IMG/VR virus record: IMGVR_UViG_3300047562_003525 | Location: 1 to 42,120 of that record | Length of the DNA stretch: 42,120 nt | Reading direction: 5' to 3' (one strand) | From: a virus | Shown here: piece by piece, positions 13,499 to 22,572 of the stretch | Layout of the letters: the number at the start of each line of letters is the position of its first letter | How positions within the stretch are numbered: position 1 is the stretch's first letter | Notes under the pieces: generated by a model | What the model was told of the DNA's origin: nothing | Databases searched by the model: none | Seen by the model: only the letters and a program-made list of their open reading frames with translations | Program-made: the position numbers and the translations under genes

Positions 13499-14665
13499 AT
13501 GCCATCAATAGATACACTGCTAGAGCAAGAAGCTCGAAATCGAGAAAGCCTAGAGATAGGGATAGATACGTCTAGGTATATGCCTAGAAGCGATTATAGA
13601 GCTTCGTACTTTGATAACAAAGAATATAACGTCACTGGCTTGAGTTACCCTCAGGACGTAGTCGACAGTCGAGAGTATGGTGGGAATAAGGTCATATTCT
13701 ACATCAACGTATCTGTAGATTCACGAGTATTTAAGGCTCCAGGCGGTCAAACAGAAACCGTTACAGGCGTTGAGCGTGATATGCGAGGTGCTTTAGTCGG
13801 TAATCGATTCAGCACTGGAGCTGTCGTCGCGGCGACAAGTGTAGCAACTGCAGCTTCTGTCGCGGGACTCTCTGAGATATTTAGGATCAATACTGGGTCG
13901 ACAGTTGGTAATGCTTTGGCGGGTGGTGCTATCAGTGCTGGCTCAACAGCCTTGATAGCATCAAACGTGAATAACCAAGAAGCCGCCCCAGGAGAAAAGA
14001 AAGAACCTACGTTCTCAAGACCTCAGAAGAGGTTGAAAGCTGCGGTTGCTTTATACGTTCCAAACCAACTTTCAGTAAGGTATAGTGCTGGTTGGGGAGA
14101 AGAGGATACGATGGCCTTAAGTGCTTTTGCACAGGGTGGAGAAGAGATCAAGAGAGCGTTCTCCGGAGAAGGATTAACAAACGTTGGTGGTTTAGCTCAA
14201 TCTGTACTTACTTCGGTTGCGTTAGACAAAGGTCCATTCGGCACAAGTTTAGGTATAGCGTCAGGTTTGGCAGCTAACCCCAAGAAAGAACAAGCATTTA
14301 AGAACGTTGACTTTAGATCATTTACGTTTGATTACCAGTTTGCTCCGAGGTCGAGCAGTGAAGCTAAGAACATGTTGAACATCATCAGGTTGTTCAAGTA
14401 TCATATGCATCCAGAATTCAAGGATGAAACTGGATTCTTATACATCTATCCTTCAGAGTTTGATATCGTCTATTATAAAGGAGCTCGTGAAAACCTAAGC
14501 ATCCACCGTCATTCATCATGCGTCTTGACTGAGATGAACGTTAACTACACACCAAACGGGATATTCACAACTTTTGAAGATGGTACACCAACCCAGATAA
14601 ACCTTTCCATGACATTCAGAGAGCTCATGCTCATGTCTAAGGAAACAATCGAGAAATACGCATAA
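13499..14665 (+). CDS. 48: gp48-like baseplate tail-tube cap
   Basis: A 388-residue protein (T4 gp48 is 364 aa). The C-terminal third has the diagnostic region FRSFTFDYQFAPRSSSEAKN followed by IIRLFKYHMHPEF and FLYIYPSEFDIVYY (residues about 278-325). A middle Gly/Ala-rich hydrophobic region (about 115-165) is typical of the family's internal segment. gp48 sits between the hub gp27 and gp54 and starts the tail tube. It is the first gene of the rightward baseplate operon, following an exact T4-like late -10. Its stop overlaps the gp53 start (TAATG). Confidence 0.85.
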   Translation: MPSIDTLLEQEARNRESLEIGIDTSRYMPRSDYRASYFDNKEYNVTGLSYPQDVVDSREYGGNKVIFYINVSVDSRVFKAPGGQTETVTGVERDMRGALVGNRFSTGAVVAATSVATAASVAGLSEIFRINTGSTVGNALAGGAISAGSTALIASNVNNQEAAPGEKKEPTFSRPQKRLKAAVALYVPNQLSVRYSAGWGEEDTMALSAFAQGGEEIKRAFSGEGLTNVGGLAQSVLTSVALDKGPFGTSLGIASGLAANPKKEQAFKNVDFRSFTFDYQFAPRSSSEAKNMLNIIRLFKYHMHPEFKDETGFLYIYPSEFDIVYYKGARENLSIHRHSSCVLTEMNVNYTPNGIFTTFEDGTPTQINLSMTFRELMLMSKETIEKYA

Positions 14666-15438
14666 TGTACTTTCAAAACTTTCCAAAGATATTCTATGAT
14701 GTAGATAAGTCTGATGGAGACTTTAGTCTACTTACGCTCGTAGACATAACAAAAAACGTACGAGTTATCAAGAGGGTCTTAGAGAACATTACCCTTTATG
14801 ATGAGTATGACATGATGGATGGAGAGACTATCGAGTTGGTAGCAGAAAAGGTTTATGGAAACCCTGAGCTTCATTGGATACTGATGTTGGTTAACCAGAA
14901 GTATGATTATATCCGTGATTTTCCATTATCTTCTGCAGAATTAGATGAATATATTGAAGCTTCATATGGGATAGAGAAGTTTTCAGTTAGACACTATGAA
15001 AAAGATGGTATAATATCAGAAGCTCGTGCGATACTAAAGGTTCCATCTAACTTCATAACACAATTTAGAGCTACTGACTTCATCACTGGCCCAAGCGGAG
15101 CGGCTAGGGTAGAAGAGATCTTTGAATCAGAAAGTGCACTTAGTTTATTTATGGATCGTGGAGTATTCAAGATGGGTGAGTTATGTCTAAATTCTGGTTT
15201 TAGGTTAGACGAAGATACTACGACAGAACCTTCAACATTTTCATGGAACAATCGATCAAGGTTTAACTTCACTATACCACAAACCGCTAACGCATTTACG
15301 GTAAATGAGCAGTATATCCCTATCACCAACTATGACTATGAAGTTAGAGAGAATGAAAAGAAGAGAAGGATAAAGTTGATAGCTCCTGAGTTGATCCAAC
15401 AATTTATAAGAGAGTTTGAAACTCTGATAGTCAAGTGA
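14665..15438 (+). CDS. 53: gp53-like baseplate wedge protein
   Basis: A 257-residue protein (T4 gp53 is 196 aa). The N-terminus MYFQNFPKIFYDVD and the LysM-like region DGETIELVAEKVYGNPELHWILMLVNQ (from about residue 52) with DFPLSSAELDEYI are hallmarks of the gp53 family. gp53 joins gp25 and gp6 in locking wedges around the hub. Overlap by one base with gp48 and by one with the gp27-like gene shows tight operon coupling. The C-terminal part is longer than in T4. Confidence 0.88.
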   Translation: MYFQNFPKIFYDVDKSDGDFSLLTLVDITKNVRVIKRVLENITLYDEYDMMDGETIELVAEKVYGNPELHWILMLVNQKYDYIRDFPLSSAELDEYIEASYGIEKFSVRHYEKDGIISEARAILKVPSNFITQFRATDFITGPSGAARVEEIFESESALSLFMDRGVFKMGELCLNSGFRLDEDTTTEPSTFSWNNRSRFNFTIPQTANAFTVNEQYIPITNYDYEVRENEKKRRIKLIAPELIQQFIREFETLIVK

Positions 15439-16715
15439 TGCAGTTTAGTACTTCATTAAAGTATGCCGGAGAGGTTACCTTCAAAGAGGCGAGGATATCG
15501 TCTCTTAATGGCCAAACCGCGTTGATCACCAACCAAGTCATAAGCGTAGAGATATTTGAAGATCTATTTGCACCGCTTATAACTCTATCTGTGGTGGTGA
15601 AAGAATCGACAGACTTCTTAAACTTATTCCCGTTTTGTGGTGAAGAATACCTCACCCTAGATATAACTACGCCGACACTATCAATCCCCATAAAGGGAAC
15701 CTTCTATATCTACAAGATATCTGATAGGATATACACCTCTGAAAGAGAGGTAACTTATACCCTAAAGTGTGCTTCGGTAGAGTTTCTAACAGATGCTAAT
15801 ACAAAGATCACGAAGGCATTTTCTGGAAACATAACTGATAACATCACATATCTCTTGGGGAAAGATGGCTTAAATAGCACCAAGCCAGTTTACGCCGAAA
15901 GAACGGCTAATTCAACTAAATTTATAGCTAACTTTTGGAACCCAATAAAGTGTGTGAACTATCTAGCTTCATACGCGTTAAGTTTAAATAACGATTCTCC
16001 CTCATACCTATTCTTCGAGAATCGAGATGGGTTCAACTTCATATCGATCGACTCATTGTTAAAGTTTCCTCCTATCCAAGAATTCGTAAAAGATAACTAT
16101 ACAAGATCTTCGGGTAACGAGTATGATTCTTTGAAGAGTTACGCTAACGTAAACGAAGATTACAAAAGGGTGCTTGAGATAAACATCCCTGTTCTTACTG
16201 ACTATATAGACTCAATACAATCTGGTCAGTTAAAATCGAGGATGATAACCCACGATTTAGTCACAAAGAAATACGCTGTAAAAGACTACTCTGTCAAAAA
16301 GGACACAAAACCTCCAACATTACTTAACCAAAATCCATTATACTCTAAGTATGTTATAGCTAATGCAGCTTCTACACTTGTGGTTTTGCCGAAGCATTAT
16401 ACTTTACATAATGATTTTACTGACACAACTAACACTAAGATTATACAAAAACGTCTAGCTTTCTTCAAGTCACTCGAGAGGTTTAAGGTTAACATCGACG
16501 TCATAGGTAGAACCGATTATACGGTCGGTAAAGTGGTAACGCTTAACGTCCCAAAGGTTACCCAGATAACCAAAGACGACACTAACGTAGTCGACAATAT
16601 GGTTTCTGGTAAATATTTAGTAACAGCCATAAGTCATATCATAAACAGAGAGCGGCACTCTTGCAGGATGGAATTGGTCAAGAATTCAGTAATAACTAAC
16701 TTGAGTAGACAGTGA
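15438..16715 (+). CDS. 27: gp27-like baseplate central hub protein
   Basis: A 425-residue protein with the hub tube-domain pattern of the gp27 family (T4 391 aa): SVEIFEDLFAPLITLSVVVKE followed by a first tube-like domain, IPIKGTFYIYKISDR and EVTYTLKCASVEFL. Trimeric gp27 connects sixfold tube rings to the threefold spike gp5, encoded next. The frame starts at GTG 15435, but ATG 15438, sharing its A with the gp53 TGA, is preferred. The end overlaps the gp5-like start by four bases (GTGA). Confidence 0.8.
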   Translation: MQFSTSLKYAGEVTFKEARISSLNGQTALITNQVISVEIFEDLFAPLITLSVVVKESTDFLNLFPFCGEEYLTLDITTPTLSIPIKGTFYIYKISDRIYTSEREVTYTLKCASVEFLTDANTKITKAFSGNITDNITYLLGKDGLNSTKPVYAERTANSTKFIANFWNPIKCVNYLASYALSLNNDSPSYLFFENRDGFNFISIDSLLKFPPIQEFVKDNYTRSSGNEYDSLKSYANVNEDYKRVLEINIPVLTDYIDSIQSGQLKSRMITHDLVTKKYAVKDYSVKKDTKPPTLLNQNPLYSKYVIANAASTLVVLPKHYTLHNDFTDTTNTKIIQKRLAFFKSLERFKVNIDVIGRTDYTVGKVVTLNVPKVTQITKDDTNVVDNMVSGKYLVTAISHIINRERHSCRMELVKNSVITNLSRQ

Positions 16716-19429
16716 ACATGCTATATACAGGCGTAGTAGAAAATAGACAAGACCCTTTAAAACTTGGAAGATGTCAGGTTAGAGTAGTTGGCGTTCATAC
16801 GCATGATAAGACTATCCTTCCAACCGAAGATCTACCTTGGGCGTATCCTCTTCAACCTATAACATCAGCAGCGATAAGTGGCATAGGTTCTACCCCGCTT
16901 GGGTTAGTCGAAGGGACTTGGGTCGTTGTGATGTTCAGAGACCCCGAAGACATGCAACAGCCTGTGATGTTAGGCTCTGTCGGAGGGATACCACAAAAAG
17001 AGTTTGCTGAGATCGATAGTGACGAAGATGTCTTCATCGCGATAGATTCTATAGCGGCAAGTCAAGAAGTAGACGCGAATGGTAATGTTGTGCCAAGCGG
17101 GTCAACACCATGGTCTACTAAACCTGGTAATGTATTAGCAGATTCTAATGGAAACGTTAGTGGGTCGACTGCCGATCTATCTACTGCGCAGAACGTCGGA
17201 GAAAAAAGTGCTGGAAAGATACCTCCACAAGAAGCACAACCTGGGATAAATGCGTTGAACGCCGCGATGGATGCAGCTGGGATAACTGGAAGATACGCTC
17301 GTGCTGCGATACAAGGTATAGTGGGTGGAGAGTCCGGTTGGATCCCTCAAAAAGAAGGGTTCTCATATTCTGCTGATGCATTGAAAGTAGTCTTCTCGAA
17401 GACTTTTCAGAATAGAGATGAACTAGCTAATAGGTATGCAAGATGGAAAGGTACGCGTGAATCTTTCTTCGACTTAGTCTATAGCCCTGAAAATAATGGT
17501 TCACTCGTAGGTAACACACGACCAGGAGATGGTGCAAGGTTTTATGGTAGAGGGTTGATCCAACTCACGGGTAGAGCGAACTATGTAAGGTATGGTAGGT
17601 TAACTGGTTTAGACCTACTCACACGACCTGATGACCTTTCTGATGACATGGCGATATCTGCACGAGTCGCGGTCGAATACTTTAGGGATAGGGTCGCAGT
17701 AGATCAAAATGACCCTTCATACTTCATGGCTGCGTTGAAAGCAGTTGGAGGAGACAAGAGAGGGTGGCCTAAGAAGGAAAACTACTACAAATACTTCTTA
17801 GGCGAGAGTGTCCCTCCAGATCAAACAGACAAATCGACTGTACCAGGAAAAGAGGTCGAAAACGTCTTGATCGGCATCAGAGGAGTACCTAAGGATCGTG
17901 AGAAGAGTTTGATCGTCGGCTTCTCTGATCCCAACATGAAGTATCCTTTAAGACAATACATCGGTGAACCTGACACTCATAGGTTAGCACGTGGAAGAAT
18001 CGATGGGACGATCGTAGAATTTAAGGATGAGAAGCGAGTAGAGAACATCAAGTGTGCAAACGATTACACATGGACTCAACCTGACATCCCATACAACGGA
18101 AAGTACCCGTACAACAAGGTAACCGAAACAGAATCTGGTCACGTGATGGAGTTTGATGATACTCCTGACAACGAGCGTGTACACATCTACCATCGTAAAG
18201 GGACATACACCGAGATCGACGCTAACGGGACTCAAGTGAACCGTATCGTCGGCGATGGCTACGAGATCATAGATCGCAATGGGTACGTCTACGTAAACGG
18301 CGAATGCAACCTCACGGTTGGTGGAGTCACTCGTATCATGTGTCTAAACGATGCGTTCATCGAAGTTCAAGGCAATACGAAGGGTGACTTCAGAGGAGAC
18401 CTTGAGATGAACGTAGCCAAGGAGATGAGGGTCAACGTAGCAGGAGAGTTTAAGCTAAGAGCTAACGCGATAAAGTTTGAATCTAACACAAACCTCGATG
18501 CCCGTATGGGAGGATACAACCGTCAAACTTCGGGTGGAAGGATCGATTTCAAATCAAACCAAGTCGCTTATATCGATGGTCCTACAGTGCATTTGGCACA
18601 AGATCTATCTTCTGATGCTTCCCCTTCTGGCATAGGTAACCCGATCGATGTTGGCACTAAGACAACCGAGACTTTCACCCAGCTTAAACCACAGCCTAGA
18701 AACCTAGAAGAAGAGATCAAGTTTGAGACTCCTGAAGAAGCTGGAACCGCAGAAGGCCAACAGTATCATCAAGAGAGGCAAACTGGTTCTACTTCGAATC
18801 AAGCAGAAGTGATCGAAGAAGCTCCTAAGCCTGAAAACATCGAAGCTCCTAAGCCTACTAGCTGTGACTTCATATACTCTTCAGCTTCAGTGCCAAACTC
18901 GTACGTCGTACACACCGATGGTCTTGGTTATAAGTGGACTATGGGCGCATTGCTTAGAGGTAAAATTCTAAGGAAACGTGTTTGGGAAGGAAAGACTCTC
19001 ACTGAAAAAGACATCATGTGTAACCTTAAGGGGTTAGCAGAGAATATCCTTGGACCAATCAACGAGAATATTGGGTCGGTAGGAAAGTTATGGACGATCA
19101 CTTCGGTGTATCGTGATGATATCCCTAAAGGTGGAGTGGTTAAATCACAACACATGATAGGATGCGCCGTAGACTTTGTTTGTGGCACCGGTAACTTTTC
19201 ATATAAACTCAACTATGATTGGGCTGTAAAGCTAGCTGCGATACTGCCATACGATCAAATCTTACTTGAGTATAGAGATCCTGGGGTGAACGGGAACAAG
19301 AACAAAGCACGCATAAACTGGATCCATGTGAGCTATAACCCATATGGGACTGGAAGGAAGCAGTCACTTACATTCTTGAATGATAGGACATTCAGAGCTG
19401 GGTTTACCAATTTAGCTCCTGTAGCTTGA
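16712..19429 (+). CDS. 5: gp5-like tail spike hub with GH19-like and M15-like wall-hydrolase domains
   Basis: A 905-residue protein (T4 gp5 is 575 aa). Residues 1-95 form the OB-fold (MLYTGVVENRQDPLKLGRCQVR; GTWVVVMFRDPED). Residues about 175-365 form a GH19 chitinase/muramidase-like domain with E207 in GGESGW and GDGARFYGRGLIQLTGRANY, replacing the GH24 lysozyme of T4. Residues about 465-600 are repetitive strands of the triple beta-helix needle. Residues about 715-885 form a peptidase M15-like domain with zinc ligands H814 and D821 in SQHMIGCAVDF and H872 in NWIHVS. A Glu/Pro-rich linker (660-715) precedes it. It acts at the tail tip in piercing the wall. ATG 16718 is an alternative start. 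Confidence 0.88.
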   Translation: MNMLYTGVVENRQDPLKLGRCQVRVVGVHTHDKTILPTEDLPWAYPLQPITSAAISGIGSTPLGLVEGTWVVVMFRDPEDMQQPVMLGSVGGIPQKEFAEIDSDEDVFIAIDSIAASQEVDANGNVVPSGSTPWSTKPGNVLADSNGNVSGSTADLSTAQNVGEKSAGKIPPQEAQPGINALNAAMDAAGITGRYARAAIQGIVGGESGWIPQKEGFSYSADALKVVFSKTFQNRDELANRYARWKGTRESFFDLVYSPENNGSLVGNTRPGDGARFYGRGLIQLTGRANYVRYGRLTGLDLLTRPDDLSDDMAISARVAVEYFRDRVAVDQNDPSYFMAALKAVGGDKRGWPKKENYYKYFLGESVPPDQTDKSTVPGKEVENVLIGIRGVPKDREKSLIVGFSDPNMKYPLRQYIGEPDTHRLARGRIDGTIVEFKDEKRVENIKCANDYTWTQPDIPYNGKYPYNKVTETESGHVMEFDDTPDNERVHIYHRKGTYTEIDANGTQVNRIVGDGYEIIDRNGYVYVNGECNLTVGGVTRIMCLNDAFIEVQGNTKGDFRGDLEMNVAKEMRVNVAGEFKLRANAIKFESNTNLDARMGGYNRQTSGGRIDFKSNQVAYIDGPTVHLAQDLSSDASPSGIGNPIDVGTKTTETFTQLKPQPRNLEEEIKFETPEEAGTAEGQQYHQERQTGSTSNQAEVIEEAPKPENIEAPKPTSCDFIYSSASVPNSYVVHTDGLGYKWTMGALLRGKILRKRVWEGKTLTEKDIMCNLKGLAENILGPINENIGSVGKLWTITSVYRDDIPKGGVVKSQHMIGCAVDFVCGTGNFSYKLNYDWAVKLAAILPYDQILLEYRDPGVNGNKNKARINWIHVSYNPYGTGRKQSLTFLNDRTFRAGFTNLAPVA

Positions 19430-19430
19430 T

Positions 19431-19979
19431 ATGCCAACATATAAGATAACGTCACAAAGTGGAAACCCGGCAGAGTTACTTCAATTTGTTGATGAAGCTG
19501 CAATCCCAGATCAAACTCTATATCCAATATATGAGTCTGGAAACATATTCACGTATGACATAAAGTTTTATGATGTTGACCCAAATTCTACGCAAGAACT
19601 AATCTATGAGATAGAATCTTTCGCTTATTCGGTGAATGCTTCTGGTCTAAACGCTTCTCAGGTTGACACAAATACTATAAGGGTCAACGGGAAAGTAGAA
19701 AACGTTTTCATAGATTCCTATTTTAAATTTTTGACGAAAGACTATGAAGTAAAGATTCTACCGTCAACGACAACTGACTATCTCACACTGGTAGAATGGA
19801 GTCCACCGTCTACAAGTTTAACTAGCGCGACGCATTCTTTCGAAATGATGTTAATTAACCCTATGATACCCGGTCATGAAGCCGAAAGCCATACTATCAC
19901 TATATTACAACAAGTTCACTGGCAATGGAGACTAGGACTAGCACGATTTCAAGAAATACTATCTAAAGGGGTTTTCTGA
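19431..19979 (+). CDS. Unknown baseplate-operon protein between spike and PAAR tip
   Basis: A 182-residue protein, mostly polar and beta-rich in appearance (FTYDIKFYDVDPNSTQELIYEIESF, split by loops), with a helical C-terminus WQWRLGLARFQEIL. I do not recognise the family. It starts two bases after the gp5-like stop and overlaps the PAAR start by one base, so it is expressed with spike and tip. A role as a tip adaptor, chaperone or minor spike protein is plausible from position only. No signal peptide, membrane helix or catalytic motif is visible. Confidence 0.65.
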   Translation: MPTYKITSQSGNPAELLQFVDEAAIPDQTLYPIYESGNIFTYDIKFYDVDPNSTQELIYEIESFAYSVNASGLNASQVDTNTIRVNGKVENVFIDSYFKFLTKDYEVKILPSTTTDYLTLVEWSPPSTSLTSATHSFEMMLINPMIPGHEAESHTITILQQVHWQWRLGLARFQEILSKGVF

Positions 19980-20293
19980 TGCCAGCTGTAGCAAGAAAAG
20001 ATCAACGAGATAAAGTCTTTTCTCCACATGGTAGTGGCTATAGATGTAGAGCTCCTACTACTCAAGCTACACAAGCTGGATCTAGTAGAGTATTCTCGGA
20101 TGGTATAGGAGTAGTAAGAAGGGGAGATGCTATGAAAGAACATCCTGCGCCTGGTTGTTCTCCTCATGCACCAACTCTAGACATCGGTTCTACACGGGTA
20201 TTCGTAGAAGGTAGAGGTATAGGAAGGATAGGAGATACTTATGGAGGAGAACATCCTATAACCAGCGGATCAGCTAGGGTCTTTGCTGGATAG
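19979..20293 (+). CDS. PAAR-domain tail spike tip (gp5.4-like)
   Basis: A 104-residue PAAR-repeat protein. Three repeats of the SxRVF.....GIGRxGD type are visible (SSRVFSDGIGVVRRGD, STRVFVEGRGIGRIGD, SARVFAG). Candidate zinc ligands of the cone tip are H55, C60, H63 and H92. In T4 the equivalent is gp5.4, which sharpens the gp5 needle. It is located next to the spike as expected. The start ATG overlaps the preceding TGA (TGATG). Confidence 0.93.
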   Translation: MPAVARKDQRDKVFSPHGSGYRCRAPTTQATQAGSSRVFSDGIGVVRRGDAMKEHPAPGCSPHAPTLDIGSTRVFVEGRGIGRIGDTYGGEHPITSGSARVFAG

Positions 20294-20353
20294 TTGAATC
20301 CAGAGATTCATTGTACCACATCTAGGTAGTTAAAAAATCAAATAAATAAGCTT
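20294..20353 (+). promoter_or_regulatory. Gap with small hairpin and late-promoter-like motif before gp25
   Basis: The 60-base gap contains the stem TGAATC/GATTCA (20295-20310, CAGA loop), too weak and without a T run to be a sure terminator, and AATAAATA (20341-20348), one mismatch from the T4 late -10. The motif lies only six bases from the gp25 ATG, which would leave almost no leader; a role as promoter for gp25 is therefore doubtful. Confidence 0.3.
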
Positions 20354-20746
20354 ATGGCAAGAAAAACACGTACCTTCTCAGATTTAGATTTTAACTTCTC
20401 GATACACCCGAGAGACGGCGACGTCGCCTCTAAATATGATGAGGAAGCTATAAAGCAGTCGATCAAGAACTTGATCCTGACGCGTAACTATGAGAGACCA
20501 TTTAGAAGTTATTTGGGGACTCAGTTATACTCGATCTTATTTGAAAATATCTCTCCTCTAACCACCACGATGTTGGAGAGGACGATAAGTGACGTCATCT
20601 ATAACTATGAACCGAGAGTTAACCTCTTAGACGTAGCTATCCGTTACGCTCCTGATAACAATGCAGTTTATGTGACTATCGTGTTTAAGATAATAAATAC
20701 TTCGACACCTGTCGAAGTTAACCTAATACTAGAGCGCACGAGATGA
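20354..20746 (+). CDS. 25: gp25-like baseplate wedge protein
   Basis: A 130-residue protein, matching T4 gp25 (132 aa). The pattern DLDFNFSIHPRDGDVASKYDEEAI, split near its centre, then IKNLILTRNYERPFR and a conserved C-terminal ILERTR strand, belongs to the gp25/lysozyme-like wedge family, which nucleates sheath assembly (handshake with the first sheath ring). It overlaps gp6 by four bases. Its 3' end also contains AATAAATAC (20692-20700), a possible weak late promoter 43 bases before gp6. Confidence 0.93.
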   Translation: MARKTRTFSDLDFNFSIHPRDGDVASKYDEEAIKQSIKNLILTRNYERPFRSYLGTQLYSILFENISPLTTTMLERTISDVIYNYEPRVNLLDVAIRYAPDNNAVYVTIVFKIINTSTPVEVNLILERTR

Positions 20747-22572
20747 CAACAAACAACAGAATAAAAGTTTCAGAACTCGATTATCTTCAGATAAGAGAAA
20801 ACTTAAAAGAGTTTCTCAAAGGACAAAGCCAGTTCACTGATTATAACTTCGAAGGTTCTGCGTTATCTATAATGCTTGACGTGCTGGCGTACAATACGCA
20901 CTATAATGCATTGTACACCAACCTAGCAGTTAATGAGATGTTCCTCGATTCTGCTAGTAAAAGAAGCAGTGTAGTATCGATAGCAAATAACTTTGCATAT
21001 ACACCAGTTTCCGCTAAATGCTCAAGGGCAGTGTTAAGTGTAAACGTCGTCCAGCCTGCTGCGACAGCTCAGATCAAAGTTATCCCTAAGTTTTCGAGCT
21101 TTAGTGCTACTGTCAGTAACGTCACTTATAACTTCTATACCAATACGTCATATTCCGCGCAGTTGAATAATGGAGAGTATGACTTCGAAAGCGTAGAGGT
21201 GTTTGAAGGGATACCTCAAACCTTCTTATTTGTATGCACACAAGAATTAGAAAAGTTTGTCCTTCCAAATACTGGTATCGATACCGCTACGATTGAAGTC
21301 ACTATTAGGACCACTTCAAGTGACGTTATACCTAAAAAGTATGAACTAGCAGACGGGGTGCTTGAACTCACTGAAACGAGTGAAGTCTACTATATCAAAG
21401 AGCTCGAGAGTGGTGAATATGAGCTATCGTTTGGCAGGAACGGTTTGGGCATGCCTATCGCTCCTGGAAATATCATCTCGGTTAGCTATATCGTTCCAAG
21501 TCGTGCAGTCGCAGACGGAGCTTCTCTGTTTATTTACACTGGCCCTTCTTTAAGCGGCACCACGACTGTATCAACACTTTCTACTTCTGCAGGAGGCGCG
21601 GAACCAGAAAGTATCGACAACATCAAATACAACGTTACGCGTTCATTTTATAGTCAAAATAGAGCAGTGACTGCAGAAGATTATGCTTCGCTCATCAAAA
21701 GACTTTATCCAGACCTTAAGTCAGTGACTATTTGGGGAGGAGAGTATAATAATCCTCCTGTATATGGAAAAGTATTCTTATCGATAAGACCAAACAGTAA
21801 AGCGTTCTTAAGCCCCACAGACAAGTCTTACATAAAAGAAACTTTGTTGAAGACTAGAAATATAGTCTCTATAACTCCTGAGATCATCGATCCAACCTAT
21901 ATCGAGCTAGAGATCGAATCAACGGTCTACTATAGCAAATCTAAAACCACAAAAAGTGAAGACCAGATAGTTACTTCTGTCACGAACGTAATCAAGAACT
22001 ATCGTGACGTTAACCTCAATGAGTTTAACAGTGCCTTTAGGATGTCAAAGCTTACTTCAGCTATCGATGCATCAGACTCGGCTATAGTTAGTAACATCAC
22101 AAAATTTACCGCTTATGTAGACGTTACTCCAAAGTACTTAACATTCGGTGAGTATAACATCAACTTTGAAAACCCTGTATATCAATCCCCTGCGGGTGGA
22201 TCTATCAATACTACTGGTTTCTTCATCGATTCTACTGATACGATTTACTATATAAGCGATGACGGTATAGGTAGATTATTCCTTTATAGTTTGATCCCTC
22301 TAACACAGCAAAAAGTCATAAAGAACGCGAATATAGGATCTGTCAACTATCAAACCGGTCAGATAAAAGTTAATGGTTTATACCTAACGAACCTTGCTCA
22401 AACAAACCTATATTTTATGATAAAGACATCGTCATATGATGTGATACCTGTTAGGAATCAGCTGATAGATATCCCAAATGCTAGGATAACCGTATCAGTC
22501 GTCGAAGATACGCTTTCTAGAGGGTTAACTCCATCTAATTCTAAGTATACATTCACGACGAGCAGAAGCTAA
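20743..22572 (+). CDS. 6: gp6-like baseplate wedge protein
   Basis: A 609-residue protein (T4 gp6 is 660 aa). The N-terminus KVSELDYLQIRENLKEFLKG and FTDYNFEGSALSIMLDVLAYNTHYNA are diagnostic of the gp6/gpJ baseplate family. gp6 dimers form the inner ring holding wedges and transmit the sheath contraction signal. Start ATG 20743 overlaps gp25 by four bases (ATGA); the stop is directly followed by the next start, so these genes form one translational unit. No anomalies seen in the coding frame. Confidence 0.92.
   Translation: MTTNNRIKVSELDYLQIRENLKEFLKGQSQFTDYNFEGSALSIMLDVLAYNTHYNALYTNLAVNEMFLDSASKRSSVVSIANNFAYTPVSAKCSRAVLSVNVVQPAATAQIKVIPKFSSFSATVSNVTYNFYTNTSYSAQLNNGEYDFESVEVFEGIPQTFLFVCTQELEKFVLPNTGIDTATIEVTIRTTSSDVIPKKYELADGVLELTETSEVYYIKELESGEYELSFGRNGLGMPIAPGNIISVSYIVPSRAVADGASLFIYTGPSLSGTTTVSTLSTSAGGAEPESIDNIKYNVTRSFYSQNRAVTAEDYASLIKRLYPDLKSVTIWGGEYNNPPVYGKVFLSIRPNSKAFLSPTDKSYIKETLLKTRNIVSITPEIIDPTYIELEIESTVYYSKSKTTKSEDQIVTSVTNVIKNYRDVNLNEFNSAFRMSKLTSAIDASDSAIVSNITKFTAYVDVTPKYLTFGEYNINFENPVYQSPAGGSINTTGFFIDSTDTIYYISDDGIGRLFLYSLIPLTQQKVIKNANIGSVNYQTGQIKVNGLYLTNLAQTNLYFMIKTSSYDVIPVRNQLIDIPNARITVSVVEDTLSRGLTPSNSKYTFTTSRS

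Noticed and set aside
15006-15014. TGGTATAAT, same as the two intergenic promoters
   Set aside because: It encodes Asp-Gly-Ile-Ile within gp53 and no gene starts nearby; another copy at 23322-23330 is also coding.
20294-20353. Terminator before gp25
   Set aside because: The 6-bp stem is short and has no T run directly after it; the operon probably continues through.
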